A DNA stretch of 27,555 nt from Synergistaceae bacterium (GCA_017455085.1 JAFTBT010000157.1:1-27555); one strand, 5' to 3'; counted from the first letter of the stretch, positions 1-8,700 are shown. Numbers and translations: made by a program. Notes: generated from the letters alone by a model not told the origin.

Positions 1-752
1 GGAAACACGTCCACAATTCGCTCGATCGACTGCGAAGCGTCCTGCGTGTGCAATGTACCGAATACTAGGTGTCCGGTCTCCGCTGCGGTGATGGCTGCGC
101 TGATGGTCTCAAGGTCGCGCATTTCTCCGATCATGATCACATCAGGATCCTGCCTCAGTACGTGCCTGATACCTGACGCAAAATTTTCGGTGTCCGCTCC
201 GATTTCCCGCTGATGAATCACTGACTTGGCCGGGGTGTGTATGTACTCGATAGGGTCCTCAATCGTAACGATGTGGCATTTGCGGGTCTGGTTGATCTCT
301 CCGACAAGTGCCGCGAGCGTGGAGCTTTTTCCGTGTCCTGTGGGGCCTGTTGCGAGGAATAAGCCCCTGTGTCTGGTGGACATGGTTTTGAGGACTTCGG
401 GGAGGCCTAACTCGTCAAGGGAACGTATCACTGACGGAACAAGCCTGAAGGTGAGGGAGACTCCGTGCATTTCGCGGTAAAGGCTGCCTCTGAATCGCTG
501 TGTGTCGTAGGTGAAGGCAAAATCGAGGTCTCCGGTGCGGGTGAAGCGGTCGAGTTGCTGGGGTGTGAGGATCTCGGAGACGAATTTTTCGAGTTCCTCC
601 TTCGGGAAGATTTTGGCCTCTGTGATGTAGTTGAGATCCCCGTGTACGCGCAAGGCAGGGTAGTTTTCGGAGCTGAGGTGAATATCGCTTGCACCTGAGT
701 CCATTGCGAGACGGAATAACTCCTCAAGAGCTTTGTTGTCGAATTTCTGCAT
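1..752 (-). CDS. pilT: Type IV pilus retraction ATPase PilT (3' end outside window)
   Basis: PilT is the hexameric cytoplasmic ATPase that depolymerises type IV pili, powering twitching and DNA uptake. I translated 250 codons from the ATG at 752-750; the frame stays open to the window edge, so about 100 C-terminal residues of a usual 350 are missing. The N-terminal PAS-like domain has the signature ASDIHLSSE (residues 21-29). The motor domain shows Walker A GPTGHGKS (136-143), the Asp box TIEDPIEY (163-170), Walker B VIMIGEMRD (205-213) and the His box GTLHTQDA (232-239). The start is set by AGGAGG 7-8 nt upstream. It lies 89 bp downstream of pilB on the same strand. The Walker A reads GHGKS where GSGKS is usual; otherwise it looks standard. 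PilT rather than PilB follows from the short N-terminus. Confidence 0.95.
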   Translation of the reverse strand, partial: MQKFDNKALEELFRLAMDSGASDIHLSSENYPALRVHGDLNYITEAKIFPKEELEKFVSEILTPQQLDRFTRTGDLDFAFTYDTQRFRGSLYREMHGVSLTFRLVPSVIRSLDELGLPEVLKTMSTRHRGLFLATGPTGHGKSSTLAALVGEINQTRKCHIVTIEDPIEYIHTPAKSVIHQREIGADTENFASGIRHVLRQDPDVIMIGEMRDLETISAAITAAETGHLVFGTLHTQDASQSIERIVDVF

Positions 753-787
753 AATATTTCCTCCTGTAGATGTGTGTAGTGTAGATA

Positions 788-796
788 TCTATAGCA
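788..796 (-). promoter_or_regulatory. Possible extended -10 promoter for pilT
   Basis: On the minus strand the pilB-pilT gap reads TGCTATAGA about 35 nt before the pilT ATG, a TGn extended -10 with TATAGA in place of TATAAT. The -35 region (811-816) is poor. A short CCCG-TTTT-CGGG inverted repeat lies just upstream. pilT may therefore have its own weak promoter besides readthrough from pilB. Confidence 0.35.
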
Positions 797-841
797 TGGT
801 AACGATTCCCCGAAAACGGGATGTCATGTGCCGCATTAGGT

Positions 842-2527
842 CTATAGTGTAGCTGTGAGTACTTCCTCAAGTGAAGTATACCCCGAAAGTGCCGCATTGA
901 TCCCCGCCCGCCGAAGAGTCTTCATGCCTTCTTTTATGGCCGCTTCCCTCAGCTCCATGTTGTCAGCACCCTTCAGAATCATTTCACGGAGATTGTCATT
1001 CAGCACCATAAGCTCATATATTCCGCGCCTGCCCTTGTAGCCGTTCCTACAGTTCGGACACCCCACAGCATGGAACGCCGTAGCTCCTTGAGGTATGCCG
1101 AGCTTTTCGCAGGTAGCTTCGTCGATCTCGTACTCGGCCTTGCAGAACGGACACAAGCACCGTACAAGTCTCTGAGCAATGATTCCGGACAGTGATGCCG
1201 AAAGCAAAAAGGGCTGTATCCCCATGTCAATGATTCTGGTGGCTGCACTGGGAGCGTCGTTAGTGTGGAGGGTCGACAGCACAAAATGTCCCGTCAGTGC
1301 GGAACGTATAGCTATCTGTGCAGTGTCGGCATCGCGGATCTCTCCGATCATGATCTTGTCGGGGTCTTGACGCAGAATCGAGCGCAGTGCTGAGTCGAAC
1401 GTCAGGCCTGCACGTTCATTGACGTTTACCTGATTTATGCCGGGAATGTAGAACTCTACGGGGTCTTCTACTGTGATGATGTTGATATCGGGATGGCTGA
1501 TGCGGCGGAGCATTGAGTAGAGTGTAGTGGATTTTCCTGAACCAGTCGGGCCTGTAGCGAGCAGTATCCCCCACGGCATAGTGCAGAATCTCTCGATGTG
1601 CTGCATATCGTCGTCGTCAAAGCCGAGTTTTTCCAGCTCAACGAACGAGTTGTCACGGTCAAGGATTCTCATGACGACTTTTTCGCCGCTCATTGTGGGC
1701 AGTGAACTCACGCGCAAGTCTATGTGTCTGCCGTCAATAGTTGTGAGGATTCTGCCGTCTTGAGGTCGCCTGCGTTCTGCGATGTCCATACCGCTCATGA
1801 TCTTGATACGGGATACTACAGTCGGGTGAAGGCTTGCGGGGTACTCGAAATGTATGTATAGCTGGCCGTCAACTCTGTAGCGTATTCTGCTCATTTGCTC
1901 GTAGGCTTCGACATGGATATCGCTTGCTTCTTCGCGGACAGCCTGAGAGATCATATCGTTCACGAGTTCGATTAGTGGTGCATCGTCTGGGCTTGCGGTG
2001 GTGGTAGTTGCGGCAAGAGGGGTGTATACGTCTCCGGTAGTAACGTCAACGTCAGTCAAGGCACTCTGCAAGTTCGTGGAGAAGTCGTAGATTCTCTGGA
2101 GGTTGCGCATGATGTCGTCATGTCCGGAAGTAGCTACGCGGATGTTGTGGCCTGTGATGAGCTTGATCTCGTCCTGAGCTGGGAGGTCGAGAGGATCGGA
2201 CATGGTGACGAGGAGTGTGCCGTCATCATCGAGGGAGAGAGGGATGACTTTGAGGCGTTCGGCTACGTGTTTAGGTATGAGCTTTATGGCGTTGTCCTGA
2301 GCCTGATAGCGGTCTAGGGAGATGAACTGAAGCTCGAGCTGGACGGCGAGGGTTTCGGCGACTTGGGTGAAGGTCATAGCGTTGAGGGAGACGAGGATTT
2401 CGCCGAGACGTTTGTTGGAGGTCTGCTGAATCTTGAGTGCGGAGTCGAGCTGTTCCTGACTGACGAGGTCATATTCGCGTAGAATTTCGCCGAAGCGTTT
2501 TCGCTGGGTGAAGAAAATATCCTGCAT
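842..2527 (-). CDS. pilB: Type IV pilus assembly ATPase PilB / GspE family
   Basis: Extension motor of the type IV pilus (or GspE of a type II secretion system); it hydrolyses ATP at the inner membrane to drive pilin polymerisation. The 561 residues match a full-length family member. The N-terminal MshEN-type domain (about 10-150) is followed by the ASDIHVE signature (201-207), Walker A GPTGSGKS (326-333), the Asp box TVEDPVEF (352-359), Walker B IMIGEIRD (392-399) and the His box STLHTNDA (418-425). A zinc-binding tetracysteine pair, C459/C462 and C490/C493, is typical of PilB/GspE and absent from PilT. The SD is weak, but the N-terminus matches family starts. A pilT gene directly downstream favours PilB over GspE. 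Confidence 0.95.
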   Translation of the reverse strand: MQDIFFTQRKRFGEILREYDLVSQEQLDSALKIQQTSNKRLGEILVSLNAMTFTQVAETLAVQLELQFISLDRYQAQDNAIKLIPKHVAERLKVIPLSLDDDGTLLVTMSDPLDLPAQDEIKLITGHNIRVATSGHDDIMRNLQRIYDFSTNLQSALTDVDVTTGDVYTPLAATTTTASPDDAPLIELVNDMISQAVREEASDIHVEAYEQMSRIRYRVDGQLYIHFEYPASLHPTVVSRIKIMSGMDIAERRRPQDGRILTTIDGRHIDLRVSSLPTMSGEKVVMRILDRDNSFVELEKLGFDDDDMQHIERFCTMPWGILLATGPTGSGKSTTLYSMLRRISHPDINIITVEDPVEFYIPGINQVNVNERAGLTFDSALRSILRQDPDKIMIGEIRDADTAQIAIRSALTGHFVLSTLHTNDAPSAATRIIDMGIQPFLLSASLSGIIAQRLVRCLCPFCKAEYEIDEATCEKLGIPQGATAFHAVGCPNCRNGYKGRRGIYELMVLNDNLREMILKGADNMELREAAIKEGMKTLRRAGINAALSGYTSLEEVLTATL

Positions 2528-2820
2528 GATGTTTCTGCTACATAAAGAGTGTAATAATGCGGGAGCTAGAACTTTTGCTGATAGAGTTTGTCCGGCAGTC
2601 TGGAGGTTTTTTGTGCGAGGTATCTGCGACGGCCTGAGACAGGGGGGTCTCTATTTTGAGGATCGAGTTTTGTTTTTATAGTGCGTTAGTGATTACATGA
2701 AGCTGACACATGCACTTCCCGCGCTCTAACCCGATGTAGCAGAAATAACCTCCTTTGTTCAGTAATATCTTCGAAATGTTTACGGATTAGAGTTAATATT
2801 TAGCTGCAAACTGCTCTTGA
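2528..2820. other. Intergenic region between epsG-like gene and pilB
   Basis: About 290 bp with no convincing gene. It holds a GAGAC/GTCTC hairpin (2636-2651) with a G-rich loop, a minus-strand AAAGGAGG (around 2750) with no start codon at proper distance, and a 12-bp perfect inverted repeat: TTTCTGCTACAT at 2532-2543 and its complement at 2734-2745. It presumably carries the pilB promoter, which I could not place. Confidence 0.5.
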
Positions 2821-3918
2821 TTATAGGATTGATCTATACGGCCATACTGCTGAATTTAATCGGAAGACGTGGATGTGCCACCAATAGTATGACAGTACAG
2901 CTGCCAATATCATCATTACTAAGAATCGTAAATGTTTTTCCTTAACGAACTTTGGGATAGCGGCTAATAATAAAGCATTCGCATAATATTGGTACATTAA
3001 TATTCTACCTGCCCAAAAACGTATTATAAACATGAATGCGATACAAAACATAAGACTGTACCTGTAGAACTCAAAATTTTTTATTCCGTTAGTTGTGAAT
3101 ATACGCGGAGCTCCACTGCTGTAGATGAACATCAGTAACATTTCACCTACAAGCACCATTGAGATACTGATACCTATATCACCCTGTCTCGAAGCTGCAA
3201 GTCCGGTGTATTTCGAAAAAATACTCAGATTGGACACGACATATGTCATAATAGGCCTTAACACTAAAAATATTGCTAGTGAGCCGTAGAAAACTATCAT
3301 CTTCAGCCAAAGGTTGCGGTCTAACGTTTGTGAAGTTGTTACAATATGTATACCAATCAGCAGACCCCATGCAGCCAATGCTGACGTGTGGAATAATGCT
3401 GCAAAAGCTATTGTCAGCGCAAACTTCCAGTAATGTTTTTGCTCAAGCTGGTCTATGTTCATGAAGATTATAGCGCACGCCATAGTCTGACGCATAGCAT
3501 TGTAGGACTGAGAGTAGAAAAGAGTAAACCATACGAATATAAAGAACGGCAGGGATATCTTATCTTTATGCTTGTAAGCACCTATGTATACGCATGTCAA
3601 CGTTAGTATCTGATAAGCAAAATAGCACCAGTTCTCATGTCCAAAGGTATTGGCTATGACGTAACATAAAAACCTGTACCCTATTTCGCGGCCTCTGAAA
3701 ACAAAAGTCTCCATATCAGGTGCCTGCAACGCTTCCCAAAAATCGGCCAGACCGTAGACTTCCGTATCTCTCCCCACACCGTGAGCTCTCAGACCACCTA
3801 CTATACAGGGTATCAGTATGCTTATCACTGAAAATATATACATCATGACCTTATTCTTAGCACGTGAGGCTAGATGCGCAAATAATACCGACGAAAAACA
3901 TACATATACATATATCAC
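2821..3918 (-). CDS. EpsG-family polysaccharide polymerase-like membrane protein (copy A)
   Basis: Multi-pass membrane protein of 365 residues resembling the EpsG/Wzy-like family, which polymerises exopolysaccharide repeat units at the membrane. Visible family features are GGLRAHGVGRDTEVY near residue 41, a MRQTMA motif after a hydrophobic segment, and AALFHTSAL mid-protein, within about ten hydrophobic stretches. The start is GTG with AGGGAG about 9 nt upstream; that SD overlaps the TAG stop of the upstream paralogue 13 bp away, so the two are probably co-translated. It has the same length as copy B, so the pair looks like an old tandem duplication. No glycosyltransferase or flippase lies nearby, so the product is unknown. 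The stretch looks more AT-rich than its neighbours. Confidence 0.75.
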   Translation of the reverse strand: MIYVYVCFSSVLFAHLASRAKNKVMMYIFSVISILIPCIVGGLRAHGVGRDTEVYGLADFWEALQAPDMETFVFRGREIGYRFLCYVIANTFGHENWCYFAYQILTLTCVYIGAYKHKDKISLPFFIFVWFTLFYSQSYNAMRQTMACAIIFMNIDQLEQKHYWKFALTIAFAALFHTSALAAWGLLIGIHIVTTSQTLDRNLWLKMIVFYGSLAIFLVLRPIMTYVVSNLSIFSKYTGLAASRQGDIGISISMVLVGEMLLMFIYSSGAPRIFTTNGIKNFEFYRYSLMFCIAFMFIIRFWAGRILMYQYYANALLLAAIPKFVKEKHLRFLVMMILAAVLSYYWWHIHVFRLNSAVWPYRSIL

Positions 3919-3931
3919 CGCTTATCACTCC

Positions 3932-5029
3932 CTAGAAAATTATAGTTATGTATGGCCATGTCCCATTCAGCTCAGATCTCAGAATGTATACGCAGTACCA
4001 GTACACAAGTCCCACAAAAATTACACTCAATGCATAAAATACCCTCATAGTCTTGTTCCGGACAAGCCACGGAATAGAGGCCACAAGATATACATTCACA
4101 AAACTGAAGTAAAACAGTATACGAACAGATGAAATATTCACCGTAAACCTGTACATAAGGTTGAACAGCAAATTATACCTGTAGAATCTATACATGCTCC
4201 CGTCTTTGAAAAGGCGTTCAGCTCTTGGCCGGTACAGACTAAACATCAACAAACTCCCGAACAGCATTCCATTGGTTGCATAGCTCATACCGTCAACGTA
4301 ACGCTCAAAACCCGCATATTGAGACAAAAATGGTATCATACTAGTCACAATAACAATTAAGTACCTCGTTACGAATATCAGCAGCATCCCGCCGTAAAGC
4401 ATCGCACTCCGAACCATACTGTTAAGCCTTGAAGTGATCACCCAGTGGAATCCCAAAAAGTACACCAGCGCAACCAGTGCTGACGTGTGGAACATCGCAG
4501 CTATCACCACGCAGACAGAAAACTTTATGTACTTCCTGCTCTCAAGCTCAGGCAGAACCATAAATATTATTGACGCAGCTATACACTGGCGCATAAAGTT
4601 ATACGTCTGGTTGTAGTACACAAGAAAAAACATCAGCATCGTGAACGGAAAAGGTACCCGCTTCCTCTGGCGGTATGCCCCTATATACACGAATGGTATC
4701 GTCAAAAGCTGGTAGATGAAGAAATTCACATTGACTGAGCCGAAAGTTTTTGTTGACACATAAGTTACTAATGACCAGCCAAGCTCACGGGATAACTTGT
4801 TGCTTCCGTATATGAAGCTCCGAAAGTCCTCAGCATAGAAAGCCTGCCAAAAGTGGGGCAGTGCATAAGTTCCGGTGTCGCTGCCTACACCAGGAGCCCT
4901 GATGCCTCCCATTATGCACGGAATCATTACGGCTATCACAGAGAAGAAAATCACTCCACCTTTGTCTTTAGCGCGTGATGCCATGTACGCAAAAAACGTT
5001 GAGAATGCGAACATAACCATGTAGACCAT
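3932..5029 (-). CDS. EpsG-family polysaccharide polymerase-like membrane protein (copy B)
   Basis: Tandem paralogue of the gene just downstream, also 365 residues and polytopic. Shared landmarks in the same order are ASRAKDK near the N-terminus, GGIRAPGVGSDTGTY, YNFMRQCIAASIIFM, AAMFHTSAL and a C-terminal WPY. The family role is polymerisation of a surface polysaccharide in the cytoplasmic membrane. The ATG start has GGAGG about 11 nt upstream, a slightly long spacing. The gene diverges from hisS across 101 bp. Both copies lie upstream of pilB on the same strand, but a 290-bp gap makes a functional link to the pilus speculative. The alternative is another Wzy/O-antigen-ligase-type protein; the GVGxDTxxY motif favours EpsG. 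Confidence 0.75.
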   Translation of the reverse strand: MVYMVMFAFSTFFAYMASRAKDKGGVIFFSVIAVMIPCIMGGIRAPGVGSDTGTYALPHFWQAFYAEDFRSFIYGSNKLSRELGWSLVTYVSTKTFGSVNVNFFIYQLLTIPFVYIGAYRQRKRVPFPFTMLMFFLVYYNQTYNFMRQCIAASIIFMVLPELESRKYIKFSVCVVIAAMFHTSALVALVYFLGFHWVITSRLNSMVRSAMLYGGMLLIFVTRYLIVIVTSMIPFLSQYAGFERYVDGMSYATNGMLFGSLLMFSLYRPRAERLFKDGSMYRFYRYNLLFNLMYRFTVNISSVRILFYFSFVNVYLVASIPWLVRNKTMRVFYALSVIFVGLVYWYCVYILRSELNGTWPYITIIF

Positions 5030-5086
5030 GAAAATACTATCCTCCCTGCAAGATGAGCCGTGAAAAATTTTTAGGTGCTGTAATTC

Positions 5087-5095
5087 TGGTATTAT
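5087..5095 (+). promoter_or_regulatory. Extended -10 promoter for hisS
   Basis: TGGTATTAT lies about 36 nt before the hisS ATG, a TGn extended -10 element with no good -35. An AAGGAG at 5113-5118 precedes the start by 12 nt. AT-rich AAAAATTTTT lies just upstream. Confidence 0.5.
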
Positions 5096-5130
5096 ATCCT
5101 GAAATTTTCAGCAAGGAGTGAATTTCATAC

Positions 5131-6402
5131 ATGGCTGTTATCAATGCACCAAGAGGCACACGCGATATCCTGCCCTCCGAATCGTGGAAATGGTCATACA
5201 TCGTAAATACTGCCTCAGAAGTTATGAGGGATTTCGGGTTCAGGGAGATACACCTTCCGATTTTTGAGCATACAGAACTCTTTTCGCGAGGTGTCGGAGA
5301 GACTACTGACATAGTCGAGAAGGAAATGTACACCTTCACCGACCGCGCCGGACGAAGCATCACACTCAGACCGGAAGCCACCGCCGGAGTCATGCGCTGC
5401 GCCCTCGAAAACGGACTATGTTCACAGGGAGCAAGTGCCAAACTCTGGAACTGGGGGCCTATGTTCCGCCACGAAAGACCACAGAAAGGCCGCTACAGGC
5501 AGTTCTACCAGATAGATGCTGAATGTCTGGGGATCGCAGGGCCTATGGCTGACGTTGAGGTGATCTCGTTGAGTCTTGAGCTGTTCAGGAGACTCGGCCT
5601 CAAGAATCTGGAGGTAGTGATCAATTCCGTAGGCTGTGAGAAATGCAGACCGATATATCGTCAGAAACTTGTGGACTATTTCACCGCGCACAGGGACTCG
5701 CTGTGTGAGACATGCCTAGACCGTCTTGGCCGCAACCCGCTGAGAATCCTGGACTGCAAGAAAGAATCATGCGGACTCGTTGCCGACGATGCACCCGACA
5801 TTTTCGACTCACTGTGTGACGAATGCCGTGAACACTTCGCTCAGGTCAGGGCAGGCCTTGAACGCTTAGGGTTCGCCTACAAGCTCAACAAGAGACTCGT
5901 TCGCGGGCTGGACTACTACACGAAAACTGCGTACGAGATTCTTTCTGGAGACTTGGGAGCACAGAATGCTGTTGCCGGTGGAGGACGCTATGACAATCTC
6001 GCAAGTGCTGTCGGTGGAGGAAAAATCCCGGGCGTGGGTTTTGCGTGCGGAGTCGACAGGGTTATGCTCGTGATGGAGGAACAGGGCTGCAGTTTCGGCC
6101 AAGAGCCTAAGACTAGAGTGTACTGTGCTGCTCTGGATGACGAGTCCCGTCCGGAGATTCAGGCGTTGACGTACGACCTCAGGAAGGCGGGAATCAGTGC
6201 GGAGTGCGACACGGCAGGGCGGAGCTTCAAGGCACAAATGCGGACGGCTGGAGCGTGTGAGTATGCGTGCATCATCGGGCAGGAGGAACGCGAGAAAGAT
6301 TGCGTTGCTGTTAAGGACATGCAGGACGGCTCACAGATTCATGTCGCTCTGAACGGGACAGTGAAGTATCTGCTGGAAAGACTCTACCCCGAAAAACTTT
6401 AG
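5131..6402 (+). CDS. hisS: Histidine--tRNA ligase
   Basis: Class II aminoacyl-tRNA synthetase that charges tRNA-His using ATP. At 423 residues it has normal bacterial length. The N-terminus APRGTRDILP is typical. Class II motif 2 spans about 109-129 (GPMFRHERPQ... then QFYQID); LRPEATA (79-85) and the histidine-specific LVRGLDYYT (256-264) and GGGRYDNL (283-290) are present. The insertion domain has four Cys pairs (C169/C172, C192/C195, C209/C214, C229/C232), suggesting a metal site as in many anaerobes. The anticodon-binding domain occupies the last ~95 residues. It is monocistronic: it diverges from the epsG-like genes and ends at a shared terminator with speE. Confidence 0.97.
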   Translation: MAVINAPRGTRDILPSESWKWSYIVNTASEVMRDFGFREIHLPIFEHTELFSRGVGETTDIVEKEMYTFTDRAGRSITLRPEATAGVMRCALENGLCSQGASAKLWNWGPMFRHERPQKGRYRQFYQIDAECLGIAGPMADVEVISLSLELFRRLGLKNLEVVINSVGCEKCRPIYRQKLVDYFTAHRDSLCETCLDRLGRNPLRILDCKKESCGLVADDAPDIFDSLCDECREHFAQVRAGLERLGFAYKLNKRLVRGLDYYTKTAYEILSGDLGAQNAVAGGGRYDNLASAVGGGKIPGVGFACGVDRVMLVMEEQGCSFGQEPKTRVYCAALDDESRPEIQALTYDLRKAGISAECDTAGRSFKAQMRTAGACEYACIIGQEEREKDCVAVKDMQDGSQIHVALNGTVKYLLERLYPEKL

Positions 6403-6413
6403 CACACAAAAAT

Positions 6414-6440
6414 ATCCCCTCAGTGTTGCGCTGGGGGGAT
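6414..6440. terminator. Bidirectional rho-independent terminator between hisS and speE
   Basis: A 10-bp stem (ATCCCCTCAG with CTGGGGGGAT, one G-U pair) and a 7-nt loop. On the minus strand a T5 run follows directly, so it best terminates fprA-speE; on the plus strand the tail is weak, but the convergent layout suggests it serves hisS too. Confidence 0.8.
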
Positions 6441-6463
6441 TCTGCTTACTCTATACTCTGCGT

Positions 6464-7312
6464 CTATATGCTCTGCGCCAAAAACGGAGGCAGTACAAAC
6501 GCTGCTTTGTGAATCTCGTTCGTGTAGTACTTGGCCGGAGAAACATCACGTAACGGCACGCTGGGGTCATCCTTCAGGGAGGCGAGTCCATACGTCCACA
6601 TTCCGCCCGGGTATGTCGGAACAGCTCCCCAGTACATTTTCACGAGCGGGAACACTTTACGCATCTCACGTATCGCCTGCGTCATGATGTCCGTATCCGT
6701 GAAAGGCGACTCCGTCAGTTCCGAAAGCATACCGTCAGGATTCATCACCCTCTTCACGTCAGCATAGAACCCCGACTGAAACAGTCCAGCAGCAAAATCT
6801 ACCGGGTCTGTGCTGTCAACGATAACTACATCGTAGCGTTCACCTGTCTCACGAATATACTTCATTGCGTCCATGCATTTCACGTCAGCTCTGGAATCAC
6901 TGAAGGCACATCCCGCAAATGGTAAATACTTTTTCGAGCACTCTATGACTCTCTCGTCAATGTCTATCAGCGTGCATTTCTTCACACACTTATGCTTGAG
7001 GACCTCCCGCATAATAGCTCCGTCTCCTCCGCCGATGATCATCACATTCTCAGGATTCCGGTGCGCACACATGGGAACATGAGCCATCATCTCGGAGTAA
7101 GTGAACTCGTCTTTTTCCGTGAGCTGATATGCTCCGTCAAGCATCAAGACTCTTCCGTACTCGTATGTATCAGCTATGAGTATGTCCTGATACGGGGTCT
7201 TCTCCGTGTGCAGTGTTTCCTTCACCCTCATGGAGAGCTTCAGGTTATCGGTACTGTACTCGGTGATCCAGAGTTCGTTTGTGCGCTTGGGACGCGTAAC
7301 GTATTCGCTCAT
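6464..7312 (-). CDS. speE: Spermidine synthase (polyamine aminopropyltransferase)
   Basis: Transfers the aminopropyl group of decarboxylated S-adenosylmethionine to putrescine. At 282 residues it has normal length. It shows the N-terminal beta domain (LWITEYS), the cofactor motif GGGDG (94-98), the acidic IDIDERV (116-122), the catalytic-Asp motif VDSTDPV (D166) and the C-terminal PGGMWTYG. The usual TQSESPF region reads LTESPF. Its ATG overlaps the TGA of fprA by 4 bp (ATGA), so the two are translationally coupled, an unusual pairing of polyamine synthesis with an O2/NO-detoxifying enzyme. No speD or putrescine gene is nearby. Confidence 0.95.
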   Translation of the reverse strand: MSEYVTRPKRTNELWITEYSTDNLKLSMRVKETLHTEKTPYQDILIADTYEYGRVLMLDGAYQLTEKDEFTYSEMMAHVPMCAHRNPENVMIIGGGDGAIMREVLKHKCVKKCTLIDIDERVIECSKKYLPFAGCAFSDSRADVKCMDAMKYIRETGERYDVVIVDSTDPVDFAAGLFQSGFYADVKRVMNPDGMLSELTESPFTDTDIMTQAIREMRKVFPLVKMYWGAVPTYPGGMWTYGLASLKDDPSVPLRDVSPAKYYTNEIHKAAFVLPPFLAQSI

Positions 7313-8499
7313 GCCAGTGCTTCACCAAGCTTCAGGCCTAACTGCACGCAGAGCTTCAGGTCCTCGTCAGTCGGTGCTGCGTAAACTTCGACAGCAGGGC
7401 CGATAACTTCCAGCTTGCTCTTGGCCGCATAGTCCTGCAACGCCGTCAAAGCTCCCTTGCTCCACGAATAGCTGCCTGCGACTCCTACGAGCTTGTTCTT
7501 TGGCATACGGTTAAGCAATTTCGAGCATACAGCCTCCATTGACGGGTATAGCTGCGTGTTGTAGGTGCAGGATAGTAACGCAAACGCCTTGAACTTCCAG
7601 ATGTCGCGGAGAATATATGACGGGTCTGTGCGTGAGGCATCGTACAGGCGGATATCCTTCACCTTTGCGTCAGCCAGTCCGGTGCAGACAGCTTCGGCCA
7701 TTCTCCGAGTGTTGCCGTACATTGAGCCGTATACTACTACTGCGCCGGGGTCTGCCTCGAACTTGCTCCAGCGGTCATAAAGTGCAATAACCTTCTTCGG
7801 GTCATCACGGAAGAGCGTACCGTGTGATGGGTATATTTTGGTGATGGGGAGTCCTGCGAGTTTCTTCAAGGCTGCCTGAACGATATTAGAGTACTTCGCG
7901 ACAATGCAGGCATAGTATCTGAGCATCTCGTCCTCCCAGCGTGAAGGGTTTTTCTGGCCGTCAAAGATTCCGCCCTCGTGTGCTCCGAACCCGCCGAATG
8001 AGTCATTCGAGAATAATACGCCTGTAGTGGTGTCGAACGTGACCATGCTTTCGGGCCAATGCAGCATCGGAACAGTCGTGAACTTCAGGACATGCCCGCC
8101 GAGATCCAGAGTGTCGCCGTCCTTCATGGCTATGATGTTGTCTTCGATGCCGTGATAGCCCTTGAGCATTGGGACTGTTTTAGCGTTGCCGATGAACTTC
8201 AGTCCGGGCCAGCGGGCTTTGAGTTGGGAGATGAGTCCTGCGTGGTCGGGTTCCATGTGATTCACTACTAGATAGTTTAGTTCTCTTCCATTGAGGGCCT
8301 GCATGAGTTTGTTGATGTACTCGTCAAGATACGGGCCTTTTACGGTGTCGATAGCTGCTGTAGCTGTTGAACCGAGTACCACATATGCGTTGTATGCGAC
8401 TCCTTGAGGCAGCGGCCAGAGGGACTCGAACATGTCAGATTCGTAATCATTAACGCCAACCCACCAAGTATCTTTGTCAGCGAGGACAGCTTTATACAT
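7309..8499 (-). CDS. fprA: Flavodiiron protein, FprA-type O2/NO reductase
   Basis: Cytoplasmic enzyme that reduces O2 to water or NO to N2O with electrons from rubredoxin or a similar donor, protecting anaerobes. The N-terminal metallo-beta-lactamase-like domain has diiron ligands in HMEPDH (residues 81-86), H147 in MLHWPE, D166 in NDSFGGFG and H226 in PSHGTLF. The C-terminal flavodoxin domain starts near 250 with the FMN loop YGSMYGNTRRMA. No fused rubredoxin domain is present. I chose the ATG at 8499; an upstream in-frame TTG at 8508 sits only about 4 nt from AAGGCGG, while ATG has a better distance. First gene of a two-gene unit with speE; diverges from the alcohol dehydrogenase. Confidence 0.93.
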   Translation of the reverse strand: MYKAVLADKDTWWVGVNDYESDMFESLWPLPQGVAYNAYVVLGSTATAAIDTVKGPYLDEYINKLMQALNGRELNYLVVNHMEPDHAGLISQLKARWPGLKFIGNAKTVPMLKGYHGIEDNIIAMKDGDTLDLGGHVLKFTTVPMLHWPESMVTFDTTTGVLFSNDSFGGFGAHEGGIFDGQKNPSRWEDEMLRYYACIVAKYSNIVQAALKKLAGLPITKIYPSHGTLFRDDPKKVIALYDRWSKFEADPGAVVVYGSMYGNTRRMAEAVCTGLADAKVKDIRLYDASRTDPSYILRDIWKFKAFALLSCTYNTQLYPSMEAVCSKLLNRMPKNKLVGVAGSYSWSKGALTALQDYAAKSKLEVIGPAVEVYAAPTDEDLKLCVQLGLKLGEALA

Positions 8500-8566
8500 A
8501 AATATCAATCCGCCTTCTTAATTGTTTGAGTACCGTAATTGTAATATAAACCCGCCCAAACAACAA

Positions 8567-8700
8567 AAGCGTGTGTATTTTTCGGGGGTATACGTGCCAG
8601 CAAAGCGTGTGTATTTTTCGGGAATATGTGTCAGCAAAAGTGTGTGTATTTTTCGGGAATATGTGCCAGCAGAAGCGTGTGTTTTTTCGGGGATATGTGA
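8567..8700. repeat. Four tandem imperfect copies of a 34-36 bp unit (array 1)
   Basis: Units start at 8567, 8603, 8637 and 8672. Each has a GTGTGTATTTTTCGGG-like core followed by AATATGTGCCAGC. Copies differ by a few substitutions and small indels (36, 34, 35 and about 29 bp). It fills the divergent fprA/alcohol dehydrogenase gap and is related to the arrays near 10591-10715 and 26420-26443. Confidence 0.85.

Noticed and set aside
428..727. Open frames overlapping pilT on both strands
   Set aside because: They are shadows of the pilT frame, lack SDs and show no family features.
2636..2651. GAGAC/GTCTC hairpin as a terminator
   Set aside because: The short 5-bp stem has no T run on the minus strand where the genes lie, and no plus-strand gene precedes it.
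2746..2757. AAAGGAGG on the minus strand as the SD of a small gene
   Set aside because: No ATG, GTG or TTG lies at 5-12 nt, and the next ATG frames close quickly.
8567..8700. CRISPR-like array with about 35-bp period
   Set aside because: The whole unit is repeated with scattered differences; there is no conserved repeat alternating with unique spacers and no cas gene.
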